Below, piece by piece: positions 51,635 to 60,573 of a DNA stretch of 63,508 nucleotides (position 1 is the first letter of the stretch; each line of letters begins with the position of its first letter). A program made the position numbers and the translations under genes. This stretch comes from an uncultured Oscillospiraceae bacterium. GTDB lineage: Bacteria > Bacillota > Clostridia > Oscillospirales > Oscillospiraceae. Location of the stretch: the NCBI GenBank assembly GCA_934597125.1, contig CAKTQM010000004.1:1-63508 (forward strand), written 5' to 3'. The notes beneath the pieces are model-generated. The model was not told where the DNA came from, made no database searches, and was given only the letters and a program-made list of their open reading frames with translations.

Positions 51635-54600
51635 CCAGCGAACAGCGGTAGAGGATCGGGGCGGCAGCCTGCTGGTGTCCGCCGCCGCCGGCTCCGGCAA
51701 GACCAAGGTACTGGTGGAGCGCCTGTTCCGCTATATCACGCAGGAGCAGCAGTCGGTAGATGATTTCCTCATCATCACCTATACCAAAGCGGCAGCGTCT
51801 GAGCTGCGGGGCAAGATCGCCGCGGAGCTTGCCCGGCGGGTGGCGGAGCATCCGGAGGACGCCCATCTCCGCCGTCAGCTGTTCCGCGTCTATCAGGCGG
51901 ACATTAAGACGGTGGACGCCTTCTGCGTGGCGCTGCTGCGGGAAAACGTATACCGCCTGCCGGCGGTGGAGGGGCATACCCTGACGCCGGACTTCCGCGT
52001 GCTGGACGAGCAGGAGGCTGGTATGGTGAAGGAACGGGTGCTGTCGGCGGTGCTGGAGGATTTTTATGCCAACATGGACGATCAGCGGCGGCAGCTGGCC
52101 GAGACGCTGGGCGCGGGACGGGACGATCGGTCGCTGGAGCGCCTGGTGCTGGAGCTGCACCGCAAGCTGCAGAGCCACCCCTACCCCCTGCGCTGGCTGG
52201 AGGAGGTACGCCGTGACTGGGAGATCATGCCGGAGGATCTGGGAGAATCCCCCTACGGTATGGTCGTCATGGAGGATGCCGCCGCCAGAGCGGAATTCTG
52301 GGCTTCGCTTCTGGAAAAAACTGCCGGCAGCATCATGGATGACGCGGTGGCGGCGGTCTATGGCCCCAGCCTTGCGGCAACGGCGGAGGATCTGCGCTCC
52401 TTTGCCGCGGCCCAGGGGGACTGGGAGGTCATGGCGCGGCGGCTGCCGCTTTTCCCCCGTATGAAGCCCATTAAGGGGGATAATCCGGAAAAGGAGCGGG
52501 TCAAAGCGCTGCGTGACCGCTGCAAGGACGCGGTGAAGGAGCTGGCGAAGCCCTTTGAAACGCTGCAGGAGGAGCATCTGGAGGATCTGGCGGCCATGGC
52601 GCCGGCCATGCTGGCACTGACGGCGCTGACCGCCGACTTTACCCGCCGCTATCAGGCGGAAAAGGCCCGCCGCAATGTGATGGATTTTTCCGATCAGGAG
52701 CACTATGCCATTGATCTGCTGCTGGACGCCTCCGGTCAGCCGACCGAGCTGGCGGGGCAGATCGCCCAGCGCTATCGGGAGATCATGGTGGACGAGTATC
52801 AGGACGCCAACGACGTGCAGAACTGCATTTTCACCGCCATCTCCCGTCAGGAGCAGAATCTTTTCGTGGTGGGTGATGTCAAGCAGAGTATTTACCGCTT
52901 TCGTCTGGCGGATCCTACTATTTTTCTGCGGAAGTATAACGCCTATGTCCCCGCCGACCAGGCGGAGGAGGGACAGCCCCGCAAGGTGCTGCTCAGCAAA
53001 AACTTCCGCTCCCGCCAGAGCGTGCTGGACGGCTGCAACGCCATTTTCCACAGCATCATGTCCCGCCGCATGGGCGAGATGAACTACGGCGCGGAAGAGC
53101 AGCTCTATTTCGGCGCGGAATACTATCCGCCTCACGACGACACGGCGGCGGAGTTCCACTTCATCGACGTGTCCGACACGGAGGAGGAGCGGTTTGACCG
53201 CACGGCGGTGGAGGCACGTTTCGTGGCCGGTCGGATCCGCCGCATGCTGGATGAGGGCTATCCCGTTACCGGGGGTGACGGCCTGCGCCGATGTACGCCG
53301 GAGGATTTCGTCATATTGATGCGTTCGCCCCGCAGCCGGCTGAAAGCCTTCACGGCGGCGCTGGCGGAGCAGAATATCCCCTGCGCCGCGGACGAGAGCA
53401 GCGATTTCTTTTCCACGGTGGAGATTGCGGTGGTGTGGTCGTTGCTGCAGGTCATTGACAATCCGCGGCAGGATGTACCGCTGATCTCGGTGCTGCGCTC
53501 GCCTTTGTTCGGCTTTACGCCCGACCGTCTGGCGGCCATCCGCGCCCTGCAGCGCCGCGGCGACTATTATGACGCCCTGTTACTGGACGAGGAGCCGGAT
53601 ACCCACGCCTTCCTGCAAACGCTGGAGGAATTGCGTGCCGCCGCCCGTGATGAGACGGTGGACGCTTTGATCTGGCGTATCTACGACACCTGCCGCTGCA
53701 TGGCGGTGTTCGGCGCCATGCCGGGCGGCCAGATAAGACGGGATAATCTGGTGGCTTTTTATACCTACGTCCGCCAGATGGCGGCGGCAGGGAAGAAGAG
53801 CCTGTTTGATTTCACCGCCTATCTGCGTACCCTGCTGGAAAACGGCGATGCGCCGGATCTCTCCACCCGCCAGAGCGCCGGCGGCGTGCGATTGATGTCC
53901 ATTCACAAGTCCAAGGGACTGGAATTCCCCATCGTGTTCCTCTGCGACCTCAGCAAGCGCTTTGACCCCCGTGATACCCAGGAGCCGGTGCTGGTACATC
54001 CGCAGCTGGGACTGGGCGTGGAGCGGGTAGACCGTGACCGCCATATCCGCTACGACACCATCAGCAAAACGGCGGTGGCTTTGCAATTGCAGCGGGAAAG
54101 CCGCTCCGAGGAAATGCGGATCCTCTACGTGGCCATGACCCGTGCCCAGGAGAAAATGATCGTTGTGGACTGCCTGCGGAAAGGACGCAAGCGGGTGGCG
54201 GATCTGGCGGCTATCGCTGGCGTCCCCACCCCGCCGGAGGCGGTGGCGGCGGGCAGATGCCTGGGGGATTGGATGCTGCTGCCGCTGCTTTGCACCGCTC
54301 CGGGAGCAAAGCTGTGCCAATGGGCGGAGACCTTTCCGCCGGAGCTGACGGCGGCGGATGGCGGATGGCAGGTCTTTCTGTGGGAGGATCCCGCCGCTCT
54401 GACGGCGGGAGAGATCGCGGACGGCGTGGTATGTGACGCCCCGCCGCCGCAGCCCTTTGATCCCGCACCGCTGGAGTGGGTGTATGCCTACCAGCGCGCC
54501 GCGGCCATCCCCGGCAAGGTGACGGCCACTCAGCTGAAGGGCCGCGCCATCGACGAGGAACTGACGGAGGGTGCAGCCCACCGCCATCGGGCCGTGTTGT

Positions 54601-55145
54601 TTGAAAAGCCGAAATTCCTGCAGGAGGTCACCGGCCTGACGGCGGCGGAAAAGGGTACCGCCGTCCACGCGGTGATGCAGTACATAGACTTTCATACTCC
54701 CGCCGCCGCAGAGGCCGTGGCGGAGGAGGTGGAGCGGCTGCGGCAGCGGCGGCTGCTGACGTCCCAGCAGGCAGCGGCGGTGGACTGTGCCATGGTGGCG
54801 GCCTTTCTGGCCTCTCCGCTGGCGGAGCGGATCCGTGGAGCGGAGAAGGTCTGGCGGGAATATCGCTTCGCCCTGCTGACGGATGCCGCCCTGTACGACC
54901 CCTCCGTGACAGGGGAGGAGCTGCTGCTGCAGGGCGTGGTGGACTGCGCCTTCCAGACGCCGGAGGGCCTTGTGGTGGTGGATTTCAAAACCGATCGCAT
55001 CACCCATCAGCAGCAGGCCCAAAGGGCGGAACGCTATCGCCCCCAGCTGGAGGCCTATGCTCTGGCCCTGGGACAGGTGCTGGAGCAGGAGGTGTCGGAA
55101 AAGCTGCTCTATTTCTTCCATACAAATTCTGTGGTAAAATTATAA
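51612..55145 (+). CDS. addA: AddA (RexA-like) helicase-nuclease subunit
   Basis: A 1177-residue UvrD-type helicase with a C-terminal nuclease. Motif I is SAAAGSGKTKVL (GSGKT, residues 27-31), motif II DEYQDAN, motif III VGDVKQSIYRFR, motif V/VI region HKSKGLEFPIV and LYVAMTRAQEKM. The nuclease site lies in LLLQGVVDCAFQTPEGLVVV and DFKTDRI. It provides the 3'-5' motor of the AddAB complex that resects DNA ends for RecA. It is coupled to addB by a 23-base overlap. Confidence 0.96.
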   Translation: MAVELTIDQRTAVEDRGGSLLVSAAAGSGKTKVLVERLFRYITQEQQSVDDFLIITYTKAAASELRGKIAAELARRVAEHPEDAHLRRQLFRVYQADIKTVDAFCVALLRENVYRLPAVEGHTLTPDFRVLDEQEAGMVKERVLSAVLEDFYANMDDQRRQLAETLGAGRDDRSLERLVLELHRKLQSHPYPLRWLEEVRRDWEIMPEDLGESPYGMVVMEDAAARAEFWASLLEKTAGSIMDDAVAAVYGPSLAATAEDLRSFAAAQGDWEVMARRLPLFPRMKPIKGDNPEKERVKALRDRCKDAVKELAKPFETLQEEHLEDLAAMAPAMLALTALTADFTRRYQAEKARRNVMDFSDQEHYAIDLLLDASGQPTELAGQIAQRYREIMVDEYQDANDVQNCIFTAISRQEQNLFVVGDVKQSIYRFRLADPTIFLRKYNAYVPADQAEEGQPRKVLLSKNFRSRQSVLDGCNAIFHSIMSRRMGEMNYGAEEQLYFGAEYYPPHDDTAAEFHFIDVSDTEEERFDRTAVEARFVAGRIRRMLDEGYPVTGGDGLRRCTPEDFVILMRSPRSRLKAFTAALAEQNIPCAADESSDFFSTVEIAVVWSLLQVIDNPRQDVPLISVLRSPLFGFTPDRLAAIRALQRRGDYYDALLLDEEPDTHAFLQTLEELRAAARDETVDALIWRIYDTCRCMAVFGAMPGGQIRRDNLVAFYTYVRQMAAAGKKSLFDFTAYLRTLLENGDAPDLSTRQSAGGVRLMSIHKSKGLEFPIVFLCDLSKRFDPRDTQEPVLVHPQLGLGVERVDRDRHIRYDTISKTAVALQLQRESRSEEMRILYVAMTRAQEKMIVVDCLRKGRKRVADLAAIAGVPTPPEAVAAGRCLGDWMLLPLLCTAPGAKLCQWAETFPPELTAADGGWQVFLWEDPAALTAGEIADGVVCDAPPPQPFDPAPLEWVYAYQRAAAIPGKVTATQLKGRAIDEELTEGAAHRHRAVLFEKPKFLQEVTGLTAAEKGTAVHAVMQYIDFHTPAAAEAVAEEVERLRQRRLLTSQQAAAVDCAMVAAFLASPLAERIRGAEKVWREYRFALLTDAALYDPSVTGEELLLQGVVDCAFQTPEGLVVVDFKTDRITHQQQAQRAERYRPQLEAYALALGQVLEQEVSEKLLYFFHTNSVVKL

Positions 55146-55152
55146 AAAATGC

Positions 55153-55181
55153 TTGCATTCTGCCGCAAGGTGTGGTATTAT
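55153..55181 (+). promoter_or_regulatory. Promoter of rpmE
   Basis: TTGCAT (55153-55158), 17-base spacer, TATTAT (55176-55181). Confidence 0.75.
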
Positions 55182-55243
55182 CACAGTTGCGTTTATGGGT
55201 TAAACCAGACGACAAGTGTACCGGAAAGGGGTGAACCAGAGCA

Positions 55244-55447
55244 ATGAAGGAAGGAATCCATCCCAATTATCAGCAGACTACTATTAAATGCGCCTGCGGT
55301 AATGTGATTGAGACAGGTTCTACGAAGAAGGATATTCGCGTGGAAGTCTGCTCTAAGTGTCACCCGTTCTTCACCGGCAAGCAGAAGCTTGTCGATACCG
55401 GCGGACGCGTTGCCAAGTTCAACAAGCGTTTCGGCCTGGAGGGCTAA
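55244..55447 (+). CDS. rpmE: Ribosomal protein L31
   Basis: A 67-residue L31 with [20 protein letters not shown] at the start and [20 protein letters not shown] later. The cysteines CACG and CSKC identify the zinc-binding (C+) form used under zinc-replete conditions. A GAAAGGGGTG ribosome site precedes it and a strong terminator follows, so it is monocistronic. Confidence 0.97.
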   Translation: MKEGIHPNYQQTTIKCACGNVIETGSTKKDIRVEVCSKCHPFFTGKQKLVDTGGRVAKFNKRFGLEG

Positions 55448-55457
55448 CAAGACACAT

Positions 55458-55492
55458 AAAAGACCTGTTCCCTTGGGGGCAGGTCTTTTTTT
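55458..55492 (+). terminator. Intrinsic terminator after rpmE
   Basis: AAAGACCTG and CAGGTCTTT with seven T residues. It overlaps nothing and ends just before the hflX promoter. Confidence 0.88.
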
Positions 55493-55494
55493 CG

Positions 55495-55523
55495 TTTACA
55501 ACCGGCGGAAAAACAGCTATAAT
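55495..55523 (+). promoter_or_regulatory. Promoter of hflX-yigZ
   Basis: TTTACA (55495-55500), 17-base spacer, TATAAT (55518-55523). Confidence 0.75.
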
Positions 55524-55550
55524 AGGAAAAAACTTTTCACCGAGGGAATT

Positions 55551-56855
55551 ATGGAACGTAAAACACTGGAAAACAACAAGGAATCCCGTGATCATGCCGT
55601 GCTGGTGGGACTCCGTTCCCCTGTGCTGGGGGAGGACAGCGCCGATGAGGAGAGCCTCATGGAGCTCTCGGAACTGGTGGATACCGCCGGCGGCGACACG
55701 GCGGGCATTATCCTACAAAGCCGCGAAAAGCCCGACCCCCACAGCTTCATCGGCGAGGGTAAGGTGGAGGAGGTCAAACGCATGGTGGAGAATGAACAGG
55801 CCACCATGGTCATCTTCGACAACGACCTGTCTCCCTCCCAGATCCGCGTGCTGACTGAGCTGCTGGGCGTTCAGGTCATCGACCGCAGCGGCCTGATCCT
55901 GGACATCTTTGCCCAGCGGGCCCGCACCAAGGAGGGCTGCCTGCAGGTAGAGCTGGCTCAGTACCAGTACTTGCTGCCCCGCCTGATCGGTATGTGGAGC
56001 CATCTGGAGCGGCAGGGCGGCACCGGCGGCTCTCCCATCGGCACCAAGGGTCCCGGCGAGACTCAGCTGGAGACTGACCGTCGCCACATCCGCCGCAAGA
56101 TCGACAAGCTGAAGGACGAGCTTGAGGAGGTGCGCCGCGTCCGCGCCACCCAGCGCCAGCGCCGCAGTAAGAACGAAATTCCCGTGGTGGCTATCGTGGG
56201 CTACACCAACGCGGGCAAGTCCACGCTGCTGAACGCCATCACCGGCGCGGACATCCCCGCCAACAACCGCCTGTTCGACACGCTGGACACCACCACCCGC
56301 CTGCTGACGGTCAGCGACACGTTGGATGTGGTGATCTCTGATACCGTGGGCTTTATCCGTAAGCTGCCCCACCAGCTGGTGGAGGCCTTCAAGGCCACGT
56401 TGGAAGAGCTGGAGTACGCCGATCTGCTGCTGCATGTCATCGACTCCTCCAACCTCCAGTGGCGGCAGCAGGCGGAGACGGTGGATCGCCTGATCCGCGA
56501 ACTGGGGGCTGATACCATCCCCTGCATCCGCGTCTATAACAAGTCCGATCTCAGCTTCCCCGGTGAACGGGCGAAAGAGGCCGATGCCGTGGCCATCTCT
56601 GCCAAGACAGGGGAGGGTATCCCACAGCTGCTGGCTCTTATCGACAAAAAGCTTGATAAGGGCACCCGGCGGGTGACGCTGCACCTGCCCTATGACAAGG
56701 CGGGGGCGCTGGACGCCCTGTACCGGGAGGCCAAGGTGGAGAGCGTCGAGTACGCCGCCACCGTGGACGTGGTGGCTGTCTGCAATCCCCGTCTGCTGGG
56801 CCAGCTCAAGGACTATATCGAGGGTTGGCAGCCGCCCAAGGAGGACTGGGAATGA
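55551..56855 (+). CDS. hflX: GTPase HflX
   Basis: A 434-residue HflX. The N-terminal domain (SREKPDPHSFIGEGKVEEVK; GVQVIDRSGLILDIFAQRA) and the linker GPGETQLETDRRHI are classic. The G domain follows, with GYTNAGKST (about 217-225), DTVGFIRKLPHQLVEAF and NKSD. It splits stalled ribosomes under stress. ATG 55551 is used since the open frame upstream lies across rpmE. It overlaps yigZ by four bases. Confidence 0.95.
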   Translation: MERKTLENNKESRDHAVLVGLRSPVLGEDSADEESLMELSELVDTAGGDTAGIILQSREKPDPHSFIGEGKVEEVKRMVENEQATMVIFDNDLSPSQIRVLTELLGVQVIDRSGLILDIFAQRARTKEGCLQVELAQYQYLLPRLIGMWSHLERQGGTGGSPIGTKGPGETQLETDRRHIRRKIDKLKDELEEVRRVRATQRQRRSKNEIPVVAIVGYTNAGKSTLLNAITGADIPANNRLFDTLDTTTRLLTVSDTLDVVISDTVGFIRKLPHQLVEAFKATLEELEYADLLLHVIDSSNLQWRQQAETVDRLIRELGADTIPCIRVYNKSDLSFPGERAKEADAVAISAKTGEGIPQLLALIDKKLDKGTRRVTLHLPYDKAGALDALYREAKVESVEYAATVDVVAVCNPRLLGQLKDYIEGWQPPKEDWE

Positions 56856-57484
56856 ACGAGTTTCGTGTGCCCTTCCAACCGGCGGAGAGCGAGTTCGTGG
56901 AAAAACGCTCTCGATTTATCAGCCACATCTGGCCGGTGGAGACGGAGGAGCAGGCCCAACAGTGCATTAAGGACATGAAGGCCCAATACTACGATGCCCG
57001 CCACAACTGCTGGTGCTACCGCGTCGGCCCCACCACTGCCCGCTACAGCGACGACGGCGAGCCACAGGGCACCGCCGGTCAGCCCATGCTGAAGGTGCTG
57101 GAACGGGAGGAGGTCACCAACGTCTGCTGCGTGGTGACCCGGTATTTCGGCGGTATCCTGCTGGGGGCGGGCGGTTTAACCCGCGCCTATGCCAAGGGCG
57201 CCAGAGACGCGCTGGTGGCTTCCGGCGTGGCCGTCATGGGCGCGTGGGCACGGGTGGAGATACCCTGCACCTACCCCCTTTATGAACGGGTGAAGTTGGA
57301 GGTGGAGGCCCAAAGCGGCGTTATTGACGATACCCTCTACGGTGCGGATGTGACCTTGTCCGTCTCCCTGCCCGCCGAAAAACGAGAGACTCTGCAAGGG
57401 CGTCTGACGGATCTGTCCTCCGGCGCCATCACCCTCCACCTGTTGTCCGAGGAATTCCGACCCGGCCCGCGGGTGGAGGTATGA
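56852..57484 (+). CDS. yigZ: YigZ/IMPACT family protein
   Basis: A 210-residue UPF0029 protein: SRFISHIWPVETEEQAQQCI, then DARHNCWCYRVG and DDGEPQGTAGQPML, then the C-terminal DUF1949 ferredoxin-like domain (PLYERVKLEVEAQSGVIDDT). Related to eukaryotic IMPACT; biochemical role in bacteria unclear, with nucleic-acid or ribosome-linked functions proposed. Coupled to hflX by ATGA. Confidence 0.92.
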   Translation: MNEFRVPFQPAESEFVEKRSRFISHIWPVETEEQAQQCIKDMKAQYYDARHNCWCYRVGPTTARYSDDGEPQGTAGQPMLKVLEREEVTNVCCVVTRYFGGILLGAGGLTRAYAKGARDALVASGVAVMGAWARVEIPCTYPLYERVKLEVEAQSGVIDDTLYGADVTLSVSLPAEKRETLQGRLTDLSSGAITLHLLSEEFRPGPRVEV

Positions 57485-57523
57485 GGCCTGCCTGCGGCGC
57501 CGGGCCTTTTCCGGCAAAAACGA

Positions 57524-57555
57524 TGAAAAAGACCGCCCTTCGGCGGTCTTTTTTG
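57524..57555. terminator. Bidirectional intrinsic terminator
   Basis: AAAAAGACCGCC, loop CTTC, GGCGGTCTTTTTT between converging yigZ and the cysteine-rich gene. Confidence 0.9.
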
Positions 57556-57583
57556 CATGGTAGGATGGTCTTGCGGCGGTACG

Positions 57584-57877
57584 TTACCGGTTTCGCTTCG
57601 CCATGGCGGACAGCAGCGGGAATTTACTCATGATATAGCTGTAGCTTCCCCTCCCGTGGGGCAGCATGCAGGCGGAGCAATCCTTGATGCCGTTTTCCAG
57701 CCATTGGCAGTTGCCGCCGCACTGGCTGCCCAGGGCGTACAGCGGGCAGTAGCAGAACAGACAGTTAAAATCCTCCGGATGCGCCGTGGCATGGCAGGGG
57801 AAGAATTCACATTCCCTGTGCTGCACAAAGGAGTAGCGGCACTCGCTGGGATCCTTTTCAAATACGTTATCGCTCAT
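57584..57877 (-). CDS. Cysteine-rich small domain protein
   Basis: A 97-residue protein with about ten cysteines: CRYSFVQHRECEFFPCH, then CLFCYCPLYALGSQCGGNC and CSACMLPH. It matches the cysteine-rich small domain family (PF04071-like), small proteins that often sit near cobalamin genes and probably bind metal or an Fe-S cluster. No cobalamin gene is in this window. Monocistronic on the minus strand. Confidence 0.82.
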   Translation of the reverse strand: MSDNVFEKDPSECRYSFVQHRECEFFPCHATAHPEDFNCLFCYCPLYALGSQCGGNCQWLENGIKDCSACMLPHGRGSYSYIMSKFPLLSAMAKRNR

Positions 57878-57964
57878 GGGTATCGACCTGCCTTTATATT
57901 ATGATGTATCTCCATTGTACCAGCCGCAGCCCGAAAAGTCAACGAGAGGGAAGGGGAGAGGGGG

Positions 57965-57993
57965 TTGCTTTTTCCGCCGGTATTCTATATAAT
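57965..57993 (+). promoter_or_regulatory. Promoter of azlC-azlD
   Basis: TTGCTT (57965-57970), 17-base spacer, TATAAT (57988-57993); the ribosome site GGAGGTG follows 25 bases later. Confidence 0.7.
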
Positions 57994-58032
57994 AACCCCA
58001 CTTTATCAGGTTTTTTACCGGAGGTGACGCAC

Positions 58033-58725
58033 TTGAAAAAAACTCCGCATCCAGCCCTTACCGCTGTCCGCGCCGCATTTCCCAGCACCGTGCCGGTGCT
58101 GACCGGCTATCTGGTACTGGGCATCGCCTACGGCGTGCTGATGCAGACAAAGGGCTACGGCGTGCCCTGGGTGCTGCTGATGTGCTGCGTGGCTTACTGC
58201 GGCAGCATGCAGTTCGTGGCGATCACGCTGTTGACCACCGCCTTTGATCCCCTTCAGGCGCTGCTGATGAGCCTGATGGTCAACGCCCGCCATCTGTTTT
58301 ACGGTGTGTCCATGCTGGGCAAATACCGCGGCATGGGTGCCGCCAAGCTCCCGCTGATCTATACCCTCAGCGACGAGACCTTTTCCATTGTCTCCTCCGT
58401 GGAGCCGCCTGCCGATGTGCCCCTCAAGGATTTCTACCTGGCCGTATCGCTGCTGAATTATGGCTATTGGGCCGCCGGCTCGGTGCTGGGCGCGGTGGCG
58501 GGACAGTTCATCACCTTCGACACCACCGGACTGGATTTTGCCCTGACGGGCCTGTTCGTGGTGCTGTTCATCGAGCAGGTGAAAAACCCCGAAAACCGCA
58601 TGAGCGGCGTCATCGGCCTTGTCTGTACCGCCGCGGCGCTGGCGGTGTTCGGCGCGGATAATCTGGTGATCCCCGCCATGGTGCTGGTGCTGATCGTATT
58701 GCTGCTGGGGAGGAAGAAGCTATGA
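58033..58725 (+). CDS. azlC: AzlC-type branched-chain amino acid permease
   Basis: A 230-residue membrane protein with about six helices, matching AzlC ([45 protein letters not shown]). It starts with TTG at 58033 after GGAGGTG; the frame has no ATG near this point and the length then fits the family. With AzlD it exports branched-chain amino acids or analogues. It overlaps azlD by four bases. Confidence 0.93.
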   Translation: MKKTPHPALTAVRAAFPSTVPVLTGYLVLGIAYGVLMQTKGYGVPWVLLMCCVAYCGSMQFVAITLLTTAFDPLQALLMSLMVNARHLFYGVSMLGKYRGMGAAKLPLIYTLSDETFSIVSSVEPPADVPLKDFYLAVSLLNYGYWAAGSVLGAVAGQFITFDTTGLDFALTGLFVVLFIEQVKNPENRMSGVIGLVCTAAALAVFGADNLVIPAMVLVLIVLLLGRKKL

Positions 58726-59057
58726 CATTGACAACCACACAAGCCCTGATCATCGTGGGCGCGGTGACGCTGGGTACCGTCATCACCCGTTTTCTGCCCT
58801 TTCTGCTGTTTCCTGACAACAAGCCCATCCCCAAGGTAGTGGAGTATCTGGGCCGCACCCTGCCTGCCGCGATGATGGGCCTTCTGGTGGTGTACTGTCT
58901 GCGGAACGTGGACGTGGCCGCCGCGCCCCATGGCCTGCCGGAGCTCATCGCCCTGGCGGTGGTCACGGCGCTGCACCTTTGGAAGCGTAATGTGCTGCTG
59001 TCTATCGGCGCGGGCACGGTGGTCTATATGCTGCTGGTGCAGCTGGTGTTTATCTGA
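58722..59057 (+). CDS. azlD: AzlD family protein
   Basis: A 111-residue protein with four hydrophobic segments ([20 protein letters not shown] at the start). It is the small partner of AzlC, coupled by ATGA. A terminator follows. Confidence 0.92.
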   Translation: MTLTTTQALIIVGAVTLGTVITRFLPFLLFPDNKPIPKVVEYLGRTLPAAMMGLLVVYCLRNVDVAAAPHGLPELIALAVVTALHLWKRNVLLSIGAGTVVYMLLVQLVFI

Positions 59058-59070
59058 GCGTTCCATCAAA

Positions 59071-59105
59071 CAGGGGCGGAGGATGCCTCCGCCCCTGCCT
59101 TTTTG
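59071..59105 (+). terminator. Intrinsic terminator after azlD
   Basis: CAGGGGCGGAGG, loop AT, GCCTCCGCCCCTG and TTTTT. Confidence 0.88.
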
Positions 59106-59135
59106 GAAAAATTTGAAAAGTTTTCAAAAAAGGTC

Positions 59136-59164
59136 TTGCCAAACGCGGATAGGTGTGTTATACT
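59136..59164 (+). promoter_or_regulatory. Promoter of the DUF3793-flavodoxin unit
   Basis: TTGCCA (59136-59141), 17-base spacer, TATACT (59159-59164). The leader to the first ATG is about 190 bases. Confidence 0.7.
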
Positions 59165-59194
59165 GTCTATAGTTCCAATAGGAAAAGGAAAAGA

Positions 59195-59312
59195 ACTGCT
59201 CTATGAAGCAGCTTTTTTAAGACCAATAAGTTAGCATACGCTAACCAAAATAATTGCCCGCCAACCGGCCGGCTTTTTTAAGACCTATCAGTTAGCAATA
59301 ACTAACCAATAA
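59195..59312 (+). promoter_or_regulatory. Duplicated leader module: hairpin, T run and inverted repeat, twice
   Basis: Two modules spaced 61 bases apart. Each has a short hairpin with TTTTTT (CTGCT/AGCAG with T run at 59213; GCC-GCC/GGC-GGC with T run at 59274), then AAGACC, then a 16-base inverted repeat: GTTAGCATACGCTAAC (59230-59245) and GTTAGCAATAACTAAC (59291-59306). The inverted repeats recall the GTTAG/CTAAC half sites of DtxR/IdeR-type iron regulators, but they lie downstream of the promoter. Confidence 0.6.
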
Positions 59313-59360
59313 TCGAAATGCTTTCGGGGCACCCTACAGACAGAAGAAAGGAGGCGGCCC

Positions 59361-59906
59361 ATGTCAGAAGAATTGATCATCCGGCAATGTGCCCCCACGC
59401 TGGCGGGCATCAAAACCGGCAGTCTGTTTCCCTGCCCCTGCCGCGACCGCGGGGCGCTGCTGGCGGATATCCGCCGCCTGAACCGCCTGCTGGTGCCAAA
59501 GGGCCTGTGCCTGCTGCCCATCCGCTATCGTGACGATCAGGCGCTGCTGTACCTCTACCGTCCCGCCGAGCTGCGGCGTGATCTGGAAAGCGGCCTGGCG
59601 CGTGACATTCTGGCCCGGCAGAACTACCCCGAGGGCTGCCAGCGCTGCGTGGCTAAGCTGATCCGCCGCTTCCGCGAAGGCGATTTCCCCCACGAAGTGG
59701 GCCTGTTCCTCAGCTACCCGCCGGAGGATGTCCAGGGCTTCATCCAGCACCGCTCCCGCGACTTCAAGTGCGCCGGACTGTGGAAGGTCTACGGCGACGA
59801 GGAGAAGGCCCAACAACTCTTCACCCGCTTCCGCCGCTGCACCGAGGACTACTGCGCCCGCTGGCGCTCCGGCTCCAATATCGAGCAGCTGACGGTTGCC
59901 AGCTGA
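59361..59906 (+). CDS. DUF3793 family protein
   Basis: A 181-residue DUF3793 protein: CAPTLAGIKTGSLFPCPC near the start, RRLNRLLVPKGLCLLPIRYR and, in the middle, FPHEVGLFLSYPPEDVQGFI. The family is found in clostridia, often beside flavodoxin and iron-uptake genes; its role is unknown, with an iron-limitation function inferred from context. GAAAGGAGG precedes the ATG. It is 46 bases ahead of a flavodoxin gene. Confidence 0.88.
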   Translation: MSEELIIRQCAPTLAGIKTGSLFPCPCRDRGALLADIRRLNRLLVPKGLCLLPIRYRDDQALLYLYRPAELRRDLESGLARDILARQNYPEGCQRCVAKLIRRFREGDFPHEVGLFLSYPPEDVQGFIQHRSRDFKCAGLWKVYGDEEKAQQLFTRFRRCTEDYCARWRSGSNIEQLTVAS

Positions 59907-59952
59907 AATGACAGAAAAAGCAATTTAGTAATAAAAAGAAAGGAAACAACAC

Positions 59953-60378
59953 ATGAAAAAAACTGCTGTGATCTACTGGAGCGGCACCGGCAACACCGAA
60001 GCCATGGCCAACGCCGTGGCGGAGGGCATGAAGGAAGCCGGCGCTGAAGTTACCGTCATGACGCCGGATCAGGTGGACGCCAACGCCCTGGGCGGCTACG
60101 CCGCCATCGCCTTCGGCTGCCCCGCCATGGGCAGCGAAGTGCTGGAGGAGCTGGACTTCCAGCCCATGTTCGACGGCTGCAAATCCCGCCTCAGCGGCAA
60201 AAGCGTGGCTCTGTTCGGCTCCTACGGCTGGGGCGACGGCGAATGGATGCGCACCTGGGAGAAGGACTGCGAAAACGCGGGACTGAATCTGATGTGCGAA
60301 AGCGTCACCTGCTGCGAAGCGCCGGACGATGCGGCCCTGGCCGCCTGCCGCGCCCTGGGCAAGACTCTGGCCCAGTGA
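59953..60378 (+). CDS. Flavodoxin
   Basis: A 141-residue flavodoxin with the FMN phosphate loop WSGTGNTEAMANAV (residues 10-23), the FGCPAMGSEVLEEL loop and FGSYGWGDGEWM near the flavin. A low-potential one-electron carrier that replaces ferredoxin when iron is short, which fits the DUF3793 neighbour and the leader repeats. Confidence 0.95.
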   Translation: MKKTAVIYWSGTGNTEAMANAVAEGMKEAGAEVTVMTPDQVDANALGGYAAIAFGCPAMGSEVLEELDFQPMFDGCKSRLSGKSVALFGSYGWGDGEWMRTWEKDCENAGLNLMCESVTCCEAPDDAALAACRALGKTLAQ

Positions 60379-60529
60379 CCCCAAAACAAACGGAATCCCT
60401 TTTCCCTCTGTTTTCTACCCTCTATTACTTACGCACTTCACACTTACGCATTTTCCCCTTCAAAAGTTTTCCTATCCAATCAAAGCGACCCAATCACTTA
60501 CTCACCTCTCTTCTCTATCACTCTTAACG

Positions 60530-60570
60530 GGAAAGCGGCGGCCTGATCGGAAACAGGCCACCGCTTTTCT
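60530..60570. terminator. Bidirectional intrinsic terminator
   Basis: AAAGCGGCGGCCT and AGGCCACCGCTTT (one mismatch) between converging flavodoxin and spoIIP. The stretch 60379-60529 is pyrimidine rich with no gene seen. Confidence 0.75.
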
Positions 60571-60573
60571 GTG

